Below are positions 1-7,962 of a stretch of 64,000 nt of DNA, in pieces. The stretch lies in the NCBI GenBank assembly GCA_041987545.1, contig JBHIWH010000005.1:186001-250000 (forward strand), given 5' to 3'. This DNA comes from JAJRXR01 sp041987545 (GTDB lineage: Bacteria > Planctomycetota > Phycisphaerae > Phycisphaerales > UBA1924). The stretch's first letter is position 1, and every line of letters begins with the position of its first letter. A program made the translations under genes and the position numbers. Below the pieces are notes generated by a model that searched no databases, was not told where the DNA came from, and saw only the letters and a program-made list of their open reading frames with translations.

Positions 1-6
1 CGGGCC

Positions 7-1719
7 CTAGGGGCAGCCCGCCCCGAACTCGGTCAGGAACGCGACCACGTCGGAGAAGTCGAACACGCCCGTCGGCGGCGCCAGGTCCGCCGGGGCCTGC
101 ATCGCCCCGAACGCGCCCAGGAACGCGATCACGTCGGAGAAGTCCAGCGTGCCGAACGGCTCGGCCAGGTCGGCGCCGTTGCACCCGCCCGAGTCCGTCA
201 GCAGGATCCCCGCCGCGTCCGGCCCGCCCAGGTCGCCCACCTCCGTGTCGCTCAGGAGCGCCTCGGTGAACAGCAGGTTCGCCAGGTACACCGGCTGCGA
301 CCCGCCGAACAGCGAGTCGGCGAACAGGCAGAACGTCGAGTTCATCGGCGCCGGCAGCGGGTTCCCGTCCGCGTCCGGGTTCATCGCCCCGCTCGACCGC
401 GACCACGGACTCGGGAACATGCCCCACATCGTCCAGTCCGGCGGGTTCACCAGCTCGCCGTCCGAGTACGCGGGCGTGCCCGGATCGGTCGCCGCGGCCA
501 CCCACTCGGACCCCGTCTCCCCGACGAAGACCCCGTCCAGGTAGACCCGCGAGATCCCACGCTGGAACTCGTCGCCGACGATCGCCAGCCGGAACCACGT
601 GTCCGGCGCGATCGGCAGCGGCACGAAGCCCTGCGTGAAGTCCTGCCCGTCCTTCGAGAAGATCACGCCGGGCTGCCCGCCCTGGCGCCGAAGCCAGATG
701 TCCGCCCCCGCGTCGTTGTCCGCGTCGGTCTGCAGGAGCGCCGCCAGGAACTGACGGGGCTGCGTGTTCGTCGGGAAGTCCTCGAACCACGACGACGCCG
801 GGATCAGCATGTCGTACACCAGCGTCCACTGCCCCACGAAGGGGTTCGGGTACTCGGGCATCGTCGAGGGGAAGCACGCCAGCCCGAGCCCGCGCCGCCA
901 GTTCGCGTTGTTGGGATCGGACAGGTTGAACGCCGGGCTCGTCAGGTAGACCACGTCGTCCTCGCCGTTGATCGAGGGCACGCCCGGAACGGCCGCTGTG
1001 TCCACGAACGACGACTGCGCCTCGGTCACGTCCTTCGGGATCGTCGGGTCGGGCGTCGCGTCCGCGTCCTCGCCCACGAGGATGTCGCCGAACTCCGCCT
1101 CGTCCAGGTACCGGAGCGCCGCCTCGTCCGAGCCGTCGGCCGAGGCGAAGTCACCGTTGAAATGCCACTCGGTCGTCTGAGGCGCCGAGGGCGTCCAGTT
1201 CTCCAGGACGCCCGTGCCCTCGGTGAACTCGATGCTCATCAGCGCGCCCAGATCGTTCGAGAGGTCGAACGCCCGGAACGTCACCCGCCCGTCCGGCGCG
1301 ACCGTGAGCTCCATCGAGACCTCGACCTCCGCGCCCGCGAAGCCGCCGGCGAAGGTCTCCCTCCACGTCGACCCGTCCGCGGGCGGCAGCCCGTCCGACG
1401 CGTTCCGCACCCACCCGCTCAGCACGTTGCCCAGGCCCGGCTCCAGGAAGTTGAACAGCGGCCCCACCGGACCCTCGTAGAACGGGATGAAGAACACCGT
1501 CACGCGGACGTTGCCCTCGATCGAGAACCGGTAGCCGTCCGACAGGATGATCGTCTCGGCCGTCCCGTCGGCCGGGTTGTTCACCGAGTCCCGGACCTGG
1601 TCGTTGTATGGGAACTCGATGGCGACGCCCGACAGATCGATCTCGATCTGCGATTGCTGGGCCTGCGCCGACCCGCAAAGACCCGCGAGACCGAGGACAA
1701 CGGGGATCGATCGAAACAT
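7..1719 (-). CDS. Secreted LamG-like protein with dockerin-like GC-terminal tail
   Basis: Predicted exported protein of about 570 residues. I chose the ATG at 1719 because AAGGAG lies 7 bases upstream and a signal peptide (MFRSIPVVLGLAGLCGSAQA) follows at once; the frame stays open to 1773, but that extension does not look like a signal sequence. The middle, with repeated short beta-strand-like segments and Trp/Phe-rich stretches, looks like a concanavalin/LamG-type fold. The C-terminus carries two repeats of the form ADLA-x-P-x-G-x-x-DFSDV-x-AFL and ends FGAGCP, the tail type seen on planctomycete GC-type dockerin proteins. It is divergent from the pseudopilin at 1855. The substrate or role is unknown; a surface carbohydrate-binding or structural protein is a guess. 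Confidence 0.75.
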   Translation of the reverse strand: MFRSIPVVLGLAGLCGSAQAQQSQIEIDLSGVAIEFPYNDQVRDSVNNPADGTAETIILSDGYRFSIEGNVRVTVFFIPFYEGPVGPLFNFLEPGLGNVLSGWVRNASDGLPPADGSTWRETFAGGFAGAEVEVSMELTVAPDGRVTFRAFDLSNDLGALMSIEFTEGTGVLENWTPSAPQTTEWHFNGDFASADGSDEAALRYLDEAEFGDILVGEDADATPDPTIPKDVTEAQSSFVDTAAVPGVPSINGEDDVVYLTSPAFNLSDPNNANWRRGLGLACFPSTMPEYPNPFVGQWTLVYDMLIPASSWFEDFPTNTQPRQFLAALLQTDADNDAGADIWLRRQGGQPGVIFSKDGQDFTQGFVPLPIAPDTWFRLAIVGDEFQRGISRVYLDGVFVGETGSEWVAAATDPGTPAYSDGELVNPPDWTMWGMFPSPWSRSSGAMNPDADGNPLPAPMNSTFCLFADSLFGGSQPVYLANLLFTEALLSDTEVGDLGGPDAAGILLTDSGGCNGADLAEPFGTLDFSDVIAFLGAFGAMQAPADLAPPTGVFDFSDVVAFLTEFGAGCP

Positions 1720-1854
1720 CTCTCTGCTCCTTCGGAATCTGGAGGGGGCGACGAGCGATTGTGCCCGTGCCAAGGCCGGATGAGCGTATCCGCCGCCGGG
1801 CAGCTATGCTACAGCCCCGTGGGTCAACCACCCCAGGCCCCCACGACGACCCGC

Positions 1855-2871
1855 ATGCGTACTACCAGCCACGACCACAGAGCCCGGGCGTTCACCCTCA
1901 TCGAGCTGCTGGTGGTCATCGCCATCATCGCGCTGCTCATCGGGATCCTCCTCCCCGCCCTCGGCGCCGCCCGCGAGACCACGCGCAAGACCGCCTGCCT
2001 CGCCAACCTCCGCCAGCTCGACCTCGGCGCCCACTCGTACGCCTCCGACACCAAGAAAGAAATCTTCCTCCCCTCCATCCTCTGGTTCGAGGACAACCTC
2101 GGCTGGTTCTACCCCACCTACGTCTCCGACGCCGAGGTCGCGATCTGCCAATCCACTCGCAACCGCGTCCGCATCGACTTCGACGAGGAGACCGGCGAGG
2201 CGCCCTACATCAACGACCCCCGCAACTCGGGGCTCGGCATCACCGCCCTGCTCCCGTTCTTCGGCCGCGAGGACTTCCTCTTCGATCTCTTCCGCTCCGC
2301 CGAGAACGCCTCCGACGACACCGGGGGCCATTCCTACGAGACGTTCATGTGGGGCGAGCCGGGCAAGTACCCCGATGGCGTCACCATCGGCCGAGGCGGG
2401 CACGGCTCCGCCTACTCCCAGCTCGGCTTCGAGCCCACCCAGCCGCCCGGCTCCTTCCCGCTCGTCGAGGACCCCGACCGCCGGCTCAAGACCGCCCGCA
2501 ACGCACGCTTCCCCGACCGCACCCTCCTCTTCCTCGACTCGGACAACGACATCAACCTCGACTCGTCCTACGGCGTCTCCCCCGAGTTCATCCGCTCCCT
2601 CGGCCTCAACGTCCACGAGACGCCCGGCAACGAGAACTACGACGACTGGCCCAACGAGTGGAACAACCACGGCGAACAGGGCGTCAACGTCGCATTCGCC
2701 GACGGCTCCGCCCGCTTCGTGTCAACCGGCCGCGACCTGCTCGTCACCTACCTGCGGTCGTACGAGTCCATCGGCGACGACATGCTCACGAGGCTCCGCG
2801 AGCAGACCGAGTTCGACCGCCGCGAGATCGTCTACCAGGGCCGCACGATCCCCGAGTACTACCGCCGCTGA
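1855..2871 (+). CDS. Type II secretion-type pseudopilin (prepilin N-terminal methylation domain)
   Basis: A 338-residue pseudopilin. The short leader MRTTSHDHRARA is followed by the prepilin peptidase/methylation signature FTLIELLVVIAIIALLIGIL, with Glu at +5 of the mature protein and one hydrophobic helix. Near the C-terminus is NNHGEQGVNVAFADGSARFV, a variant with ten residues between His and Asp-Gly of the H-X9-DG motif found in the expanded planctomycete pseudopilin family. I chose the ATG at 1855 because it gives a normal leader length; an in-frame ATG at 1780 would add 25 residues. It is a single gene with no other secretion genes nearby, as is usual for this family. Its last 13 bases overlap the convergent exporter gene. 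Confidence 0.88.
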   Translation: MRTTSHDHRARAFTLIELLVVIAIIALLIGILLPALGAARETTRKTACLANLRQLDLGAHSYASDTKKEIFLPSILWFEDNLGWFYPTYVSDAEVAICQSTRNRVRIDFDEETGEAPYINDPRNSGLGITALLPFFGREDFLFDLFRSAENASDDTGGHSYETFMWGEPGKYPDGVTIGRGGHGSAYSQLGFEPTQPPGSFPLVEDPDRRLKTARNARFPDRTLLFLDSDNDINLDSSYGVSPEFIRSLGLNVHETPGNENYDDWPNEWNNHGEQGVNVAFADGSARFVSTGRDLLVTYLRSYESIGDDMLTRLREQTEFDRREIVYQGRTIPEYYRR

Positions 2872-5534
2872 GCCCCGCCGCCCTGCTTCCTCGGGAGCAT
2901 CGCGGGCAGCACCACCAGCGTGCACACCAGCAGCACGACCATCGCGATCGTGAGCAGGCTCCCCATGCTCTGCATCCCCCGGTGGCTCGACAGCGCCAGG
3001 GTCCCGAAGCTGAACACCGTCGTCAGCGAGCTGAACAGCACCGCCCGAGCCGTGCTCGAGGCCAGCACCGCCTCGCCCGGGCCCAGCGTCCTCGCCCGGT
3101 GCACGATGTGGATCCCGCTGTCCACGCCCACGCCCAGCATCAGGGGCAGTGCGATCATGTTCGCGAAGTTGAACGGCTGATCCAGCACGACCGTGCCCAG
3201 CACGGTCAGCAGCCCCGCCAGCACCAAGGGCGCCATCACCAGCCACACGTCCAGCACCCGCCTCGTCAGCACCCCCACGATCACGACGACCGCGACCAGC
3301 GCCGTCAGCAGCGCCTGCGTGAAGGCACGGGCCATCGTGTCCCCGGCCCTTAGCGTCCCCGCCGCCGACCCGACCGCCAGGGGCGCCACCGTCTCCACCT
3401 CGCGCACGAACCGCGACAGTGCCTCGTTGCCCGTGAGGTCTTGTGCCGGCACGATCTCAAGCCGCAACCGCCCGTCCGCCGCAATCCAACGATCCCGGAT
3501 CCGGGGCGGCAGCGTCTCCGGCGTGACCTCGGTCGCGCCCAGCGACACACGCAGCGACTCGATCGTGGCGTCGAGCCCGCCAAACACTGATTGTCTGAAC
3601 GCCGCGAGCGCCCGCCCGACGGACTCCCGGTCGCCGTCCCCCCACCGGGCCCAGAGATCGGCCGCGAGCGGCTCGACGCGCTCGGCCGCCGCCCGCGCCG
3701 CCTCCGAGTACGGCGCCCCGGCCTCGCCGGCCAGCCGCAACGACTCGCCCAAGGCCTCGAGCGCGACGAGCTCCTGCTCGGCGTCGGGCGTCGCGCGGTT
3801 CTCCCACCCCACACCAAGCACCCCGCCGACGCTCTCCCCCGCCTGCCCGATCAGCCCCAGCTTCGAGCCCTGCTCAGCCGGGATGAGCGAGCCCAGCCCG
3901 ACGACCCGACGCACGCTCTCCAGGGCCGAGAGCTGCCCGCCGACCCGCTCGGCCTCGGACTCATCCCCCACGATCACCGAGAGCGTCATCGGCGGCGTCT
4001 GGCTCGTCGCCAGCAGCTCGCGAAATGTCTCCACCGACTCCAGCGTCGGGTCCTGCAGGTTCATCCGGTTCCGGTCGAACTCCGCCCGGGGCGCCGCATA
4101 GAGCACCGCCACCACCGCGAGCCCCACCGCCCCGGCCCACACGCCCCACCGCCACCGGACCGGCAGCTCGATCAGCCAGTCCACCGCCCGCGGCTCCCGG
4201 ACCTGCGAGTACCGCGTCGGGCGGCCGAAGACGTACAGCAGCGCCGGCAGCAGCGTCACGCTCACAAGCAGGCTGATGAACATCCCACCACCCGCGATCA
4301 CCCCCAGCTCCGAGACCCCCTTGAACTCGGTCGGGATGAACGCGAAGAACGCGGCTGACGTGGTGACCGCGCAGATCGCCAGCGACGGCGCCGTCTCCCG
4401 CAGCGCCACCAGGGTCGCCCGCGCGTGCGACGCCCCCGCCACGCAGCACTCCCGGTACCGGAGGCACACGTGGATCGCGTAGTCGATCCCCAGCCCCACG
4501 TAGAGCACCGCGAACGCGACCGAGACCAGGTTCAGCTGCCCCACCGTCAGCGCCGCGAACGCCGCGGTCCCGAGCAGCCCCGCGAGCAGCGTCACCCCCG
4601 CCGCCAGCACGAGCCGGAACGACGCCAGCCCGACATACAGCGCCAGCAGCACGCCCCCCAGCGCGATCGCCGTCGCCGACCACGCCCCCCGGGCCGCGGA
4701 CTTGAGTTCGTCGGTGTTGAGCACCGCGGCCCCGGTCAGCCGCGCCGAGTACCCCCTCTCGTCCTCGACCTCGATCCCGGCCAGCGCCCCGCGGATGGCC
4801 TCCATCGCCGGCCCCGAAGGGAACCCGCCGCTCTGGTGGTCGATCACGGGCCACGCCACCAGCACCCGACGCGGCTGCGCCCCCCACGCCCCCGAAGGAC
4901 CCCCGGCGCCCGCCAGCCCGCCCCAGGACATCTCCCGCACCTCGCCCCGGCCCGCCGCCTCCGCCGCCCGACCGATCCCGAGCAGCAGCGCCGACGGGTC
5001 CACCTCCGCCCCCCGCTCCCCGCCCGCCAGCGCCGCGGACACGACCCCCGCCAGCGTCCCCACCGACTTGTCCGCGGCCAGCGTCGCCAGCGCGGGCGTC
5101 CCCCGCTCGATCCGCCCGACGGCCAACTCCAGGTCGTCGGCGTCCAGGTACAGCAGACCGTTCCGCGCGAAGAACGGGTCCGAGTCCGGCGCCTCAACGT
5201 GTGAGAACAGGTCCCGACGCCCCTCGATCGCCCGCATCAGCTCGTCCCGGACCCGCGCCGCGATCTCCGGCGTGCCCGCGTCGATCACGACCACGATCGA
5301 CTCGCCCCGGTCGGGGAACACTCGCTCCATCTCCCGCTCGGCGAGCTTCCACGCCGACCGGTCCGAGATCATCTGCGATGTGTCGGTGTTGATCCCCAGC
5401 CGCCCCAGGATCGGCAGGAGGCACAACGCCGCGAACGCGCCCGAGAGCAGGATCACCAGCCGCGCCCGACGCAGCATCAGCGTGCTCAGGTGCTGCAGCG
5501 CGTGCGCAACCGGATGTCGCCAGCGTCGGCCCAT
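2859..5534 (-). CDS. MMPL/RND-superfamily exporter
   Basis: An 891-residue inner-membrane protein of the MMPL branch of the RND superfamily. It starts with a transmembrane helix (LVILLSGAFAALCLLPILG), then a large periplasmic loop, a block of about five helices with the sterol-sensing-like region (VLYVGLGIDYAIHVCLRYRE), a second periplasmic loop and a second helix block with the matching motif (MLGVGVDSGIHIVHRAR). The two GxxxDxxIH motifs in helices 4 and 10 are typical of lipid or hopanoid exporters such as HpnN, so proton-driven export of a hydrophobic molecule is likely. The substrate cannot be read from the sequence. No strong ribosome site precedes the start. The 3' end overlaps the convergent pseudopilin by 13 bases. 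Confidence 0.88.
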   Translation of the reverse strand: MGRRWRHPVAHALQHLSTLMLRRARLVILLSGAFAALCLLPILGRLGINTDTSQMISDRSAWKLAEREMERVFPDRGESIVVVIDAGTPEIAARVRDELMRAIEGRRDLFSHVEAPDSDPFFARNGLLYLDADDLELAVGRIERGTPALATLAADKSVGTLAGVVSAALAGGERGAEVDPSALLLGIGRAAEAAGRGEVREMSWGGLAGAGGPSGAWGAQPRRVLVAWPVIDHQSGGFPSGPAMEAIRGALAGIEVEDERGYSARLTGAAVLNTDELKSAARGAWSATAIALGGVLLALYVGLASFRLVLAAGVTLLAGLLGTAAFAALTVGQLNLVSVAFAVLYVGLGIDYAIHVCLRYRECCVAGASHARATLVALRETAPSLAICAVTTSAAFFAFIPTEFKGVSELGVIAGGGMFISLLVSVTLLPALLYVFGRPTRYSQVREPRAVDWLIELPVRWRWGVWAGAVGLAVVAVLYAAPRAEFDRNRMNLQDPTLESVETFRELLATSQTPPMTLSVIVGDESEAERVGGQLSALESVRRVVGLGSLIPAEQGSKLGLIGQAGESVGGVLGVGWENRATPDAEQELVALEALGESLRLAGEAGAPYSEAARAAAERVEPLAADLWARWGDGDRESVGRALAAFRQSVFGGLDATIESLRVSLGATEVTPETLPPRIRDRWIAADGRLRLEIVPAQDLTGNEALSRFVREVETVAPLAVGSAAGTLRAGDTMARAFTQALLTALVAVVVIVGVLTRRVLDVWLVMAPLVLAGLLTVLGTVVLDQPFNFANMIALPLMLGVGVDSGIHIVHRARTLGPGEAVLASSTARAVLFSSLTTVFSFGTLALSSHRGMQSMGSLLTIAMVVLLVCTLVVLPAMLPRKQGGGAQRR

Positions 5535-5581
5535 GGGCCGCGGAGTCTAGCGGCGTCGGACCGCGGGACCGGGCGCCCGGA

Positions 5582-6706
5582 CTAGGGCGCGCCCCCCGCC
5601 CGCGGGCTGGAGTCGATCCCCCCGTCCTCGGCCGCGACCGTCGTGCCCGTGAAGTACGCCTCCACCGGCGCCTCGTCGTCCATGTCGGTCGTGATCACGA
5701 TCCGGTCGCGGAAGCCGCGGCTCTCGAGCACCGCCGTCGCCCGCACCATGATCCGGTACGCCCCGACCCCCTCGTCCACGGGCTCCCAGTCCATCTCCAC
5801 GTCGAACGCCTTGCCCGTGTGCTCGGCCGACACGATCTTGAACTCGCGCATCTCGGTGTGCCGCAGGATCAGCTCCTGCTCGATCACCTCGCCCACCGGG
5901 ATCTTGTTCACCCGCACCATCGGCATGTCGAACGCCAGCTCGGAGTTGACGATCCCGGCCGCCTGCACCGACAGCATCGGCCGACGCTCGTCGTTCGTCT
6001 CCACCTCGATGTTCGCCGAGAACTGCCCCGCCATCCGCCTGCCCTTCATCCGCACGCGGATCTCGTACTCGCGCAGCGTGTGCCCGTCGATCTCGACGTC
6101 CTTGCCCCCCAGGATCTCGGCCTCCATCAGCTCGGGGTCCGTCACCTTCAGCCCCGTGACCTCAAACCCTTCTTTCCGCCCCAGGACCTTGAACGTCCTC
6201 GTCGAGGACGCCCCCTTCTCGAGCCGCCCGAGGTTCACGATGCTGGGCTCGGCGTACGCGATCGGACGCACGTAGCCCTTGACGGTGAGCCGCTGCGTCC
6301 CGTAGTTCGGGTCCGTCGAGTAGACCGTGATCGACTTGTGCTGCATCCCCTGGCGCCGCTCGGGGTTGAACGTCGCCTTGATCACCCCCCACTCGCCCGG
6401 CTCGTAGACGTTCTTCTCCAGCTCCGCGGTCGTGCACCCGCACGAGGGGTTCAGCCGCTTGATCCGGATCGGCTCGCCGCCCTGGATCACGAACGGGAAC
6501 TCGATCTCGACCCGCCCCTCGTCGTCCACCTGGCCGAAGTCGATCTCCGTCTCGGTGAACTTGAGCGCGTATTCGGCCTGGTCCTTGGACGGCCGCGTGG
6601 ACGTCCGCGTCGTCCCGGGCGTGGGCAGCGGCGGGGGCAGTGCCGAGGCGCTCCCGACGATCACGATCCCGAACAAGGCCGCCGCCATTCTCGCCGCACG
6701 CGTCAT
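5582..6706 (-). CDS. DUF1573-domain exported protein
   Basis: A 374-residue exported protein. I chose the ATG at 6706 because GAGGAG lies about 6 bases upstream and a hydrophobic signal segment (MAAALFGIVIVGSASA) follows; an upstream in-frame ATG at 6757 lacks both. Residues around 50-130 carry the DUF1573 pattern: a strand ending in FGQV, then NPSCGCTTAEL, and a later GxxKxxF-type strand (VIKATFNPERR). The rest consists of immunoglobulin-like beta repeats. DUF1573 proteins are common in planctomycetes and Bacteroidetes and are thought to resemble ASH/MSP-type beta sandwiches, but no function is established. It is divergent from the kynurenine operon with 189 bases between them. Confidence 0.85.
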   Translation of the reverse strand: MTRAARMAAALFGIVIVGSASALPPPLPTPGTTRTSTRPSKDQAEYALKFTETEIDFGQVDDEGRVEIEFPFVIQGGEPIRIKRLNPSCGCTTAELEKNVYEPGEWGVIKATFNPERRQGMQHKSITVYSTDPNYGTQRLTVKGYVRPIAYAEPSIVNLGRLEKGASSTRTFKVLGRKEGFEVTGLKVTDPELMEAEILGGKDVEIDGHTLREYEIRVRMKGRRMAGQFSANIEVETNDERRPMLSVQAAGIVNSELAFDMPMVRVNKIPVGEVIEQELILRHTEMREFKIVSAEHTGKAFDVEMDWEPVDEGVGAYRIMVRATAVLESRGFRDRIVITTDMDDEAPVEAYFTGTTVAAEDGGIDSSPRAGGAP

Positions 6707-6802
6707 GAGTCGCTCCTCGGCCCCCGCACAGCCGCGGGGCTCGTACACGGTACGCACGCCGCCCCGGACCGGATCACCCCGATCCGCGGCCTGCCCGCCC
6801 GT

Positions 6803-6833
6803 CCTGGGCCCCAGGCCGCCGGTTCAATAGAAT
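6803..6833 (+). promoter_or_regulatory. Possible promoter/operator of the kynurenine operon
   Basis: In the gap upstream of the 3-hydroxyanthranilate dioxygenase gene, TAGAAT (6828-6833) resembles a -10 box. Just before it is the palindrome CCTGGG-C-CCCAGG (6803-6815), flanked by GCGGCCTG and CAGGCCGC as an outer inverted repeat. A repressor site covering the -35 region would fit, but no good -35 box is visible, and palindromes are easy to find in GC-rich DNA. Confidence 0.3.
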
Positions 6834-6895
6834 GCAGTGATCCCGGCCGGGTGTCCAGGTCCGGGCGGCCCGAGCGACGCAAGAGGAGGCCCGCC

Positions 6896-7477
6896 ATGCC
6901 CACCATCGCCAAGCCCTTCAACCTCATGAACTGGATCGACGAGCACCCGGAGGTCTTCACCCCCCCGGTCATGAACAAGCAGTTCTACAAGGAGGCCGAC
7001 GACGTCATCGTCTTCGTCTCCAAGGGCCCCAACACCCGCAACGACTACCACGTCAACCCCACCGAGGAGCTCTTCTACCAGCTCAAGGGCGACATCGTCG
7101 TCCGCATCCGCCCCAGCGTCCACGAGGGCGGCGAGGACAAGCACCGCGACGTCGTGATCCGCGAGGGCGAGATGTGGCTCTGCCCGCGGTGGGTCCCCCA
7201 CCGTCCTCAGCGCCCCGACGACACCATCGGCCTCATCGTCGAGTTCCCCCGCGTCATCGACGGCACAACCCACGACGACGGACTCCGCTGGTACTGCCCC
7301 GAGTGCGACCACCTCGTCCACGAGGCGCACTTCAGGCTGAAGCACATCGACAAGGACCTGCACGTCGTCATGGACAACTTCTGGAACGGCCCCGAGTCCG
7401 GCCGCACCTGCAAGAACTGCGGCTACACCATCACCCGCGCCCCCGAGTTCACGTTCCCCGAGCACATCGAGGCGTAG
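6896..7477 (+). CDS. nbaC: 3-hydroxyanthranilate 3,4-dioxygenase
   Basis: A 193-residue cytosolic cupin dioxygenase that opens the ring of 3-hydroxyanthranilate to 2-amino-3-carboxymuconate 6-semialdehyde (ACMS). The iron ligands are visible as His52 and Glu58 (HVNPTEE) and His102 (WVPHRP). The C-terminus has two Cys pairs, C134-x-x-C137 and C172-x-x-C175, the rubredoxin-like second iron site of bacterial members. AGAGGAGG lies 7 bases before the ATG. It is the first gene of the plus-strand kynurenine operon. The next pathway gene is separated from it by an inverted-repeat cassette carrying a GxxExxY gene. Length and motifs match the bacterial family throughout. Confidence 0.96.
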   Translation: MPTIAKPFNLMNWIDEHPEVFTPPVMNKQFYKEADDVIVFVSKGPNTRNDYHVNPTEELFYQLKGDIVVRIRPSVHEGGEDKHRDVVIREGEMWLCPRWVPHRPQRPDDTIGLIVEFPRVIDGTTHDDGLRWYCPECDHLVHEAHFRLKHIDKDLHVVMDNFWNGPESGRTCKNCGYTITRAPEFTFPEHIEA

Positions 7478-7480
7478 GTG

Positions 7481-7513
7481 CTCAACGCGGAGGGACGCGG
7501 AGAGCCGCGGAGG
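7481..7513 (+). repeat. Left 33-bp inverted repeat of the GxxExxY cassette
   Basis: This 33-base segment matches the reverse complement of 7924-7956 at 32 of 33 positions (the mismatch is at 7502). It starts 3 bases after the dioxygenase stop codon, and its right end forms part of the Shine-Dalgarno region (GCGGAGGAAG) of the enclosed gene. Its core GCGGAGGGACGCGGAG recurs at 13238-13253. Confidence 0.9.
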
Positions 7514-7520
7514 AAGACAA

Positions 7521-7955
7521 GTGCAGGATGGGCTTGAATGCCGGGAACTAACCGACGCCATGATCGGCGCGGCGATCCGCGTGCATCAGGCCCTCGGGCC
7601 CGGCCTGCTCGAATCCGCGTACGAAACCTGCCTCGCGCATGAACTCTCCAAGCTCGATCTCCCGTTCGAGCGTCAGGTGGCGTTGACAAGCGAGTACGAC
7701 AGCGTCCAACTCGATTGCGGCTTCCGCCTCGATTTCGTCGTCTCGTCCACCGTCATCCTCGAGCTGAAATCCATCGAACGCCTGGCGCCCGTCCACGAAG
7801 CCCAGCTCATGACCTACCTCCGCCTCTCCGGCCTCCCCGTCGGACTCCTCATCAACTTCAACGTCTCCCGCCTCAAAGACGGCATCCTCCGACGCGCCAT
7901 GACACGCCGATCCCGTGTTCCCCCCTCCGCGGCCCTCCGCGTCCCTCCGCGTTGA
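7521..7955 (+). CDS. GxxExxY protein (PD-(D/E)XK nuclease-like)
   Basis: A 144-residue protein of the GxxExxY family, whose fold is assigned to the PD-(D/E)XK nuclease superfamily. The name-giving motif is GLLESAY (residues 28-34). The nuclease-like core is visible as Asp71 (RLDFVV) followed by Glu81-Leu-Lys83 (ILELKS). The GTG start at 7521 is supported by GGAGGAAG about 6 bases upstream; there is no in-frame ATG nearby. The last eight or so residues (AALRVPPR) and the stop codon are encoded by the right inverted repeat. Its biochemical function is not established. It has no link to kynurenine chemistry, so it is likely a passenger in the operon. Confidence 0.88.
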   Translation: MQDGLECRELTDAMIGAAIRVHQALGPGLLESAYETCLAHELSKLDLPFERQVALTSEYDSVQLDCGFRLDFVVSSTVILELKSIERLAPVHEAQLMTYLRLSGLPVGLLINFNVSRLKDGILRRAMTRRSRVPPSAALRVPPR

Positions 7956-7956
7956 G
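7924..7956 (-). repeat. Right 33-bp inverted repeat of the GxxExxY cassette
   Basis: This is the reverse complement of 7481-7513 with one mismatch. It supplies the 3' end and TGA stop of the GxxExxY gene and ends 6 bases before the ATG of the next pathway gene, so any ribosome site for that gene would have to lie in the repeat. Confidence 0.9.
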
Positions 7957-7962
7957 ACCACC

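Larger units (their letters stand above)
7481..7956 (+). mobile_element. Putative GxxExxY inverted-repeat cassette (476 bp)
   Basis: A 476-base unit bounded by 33-bp near-perfect inverted repeats and holding one gene for a PD-(D/E)XK-type GxxExxY protein. It lies between two consecutive kynurenine pathway genes and leaves both intact: the left repeat starts 3 bases after one stop codon and the right repeat ends 6 bases before the next start codon. No transposase or obvious target-site duplication is visible. Mobility is an inference from the terminal repeats, the unrelated cargo and the related repeat at 13223-13386. Confidence 0.6.
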
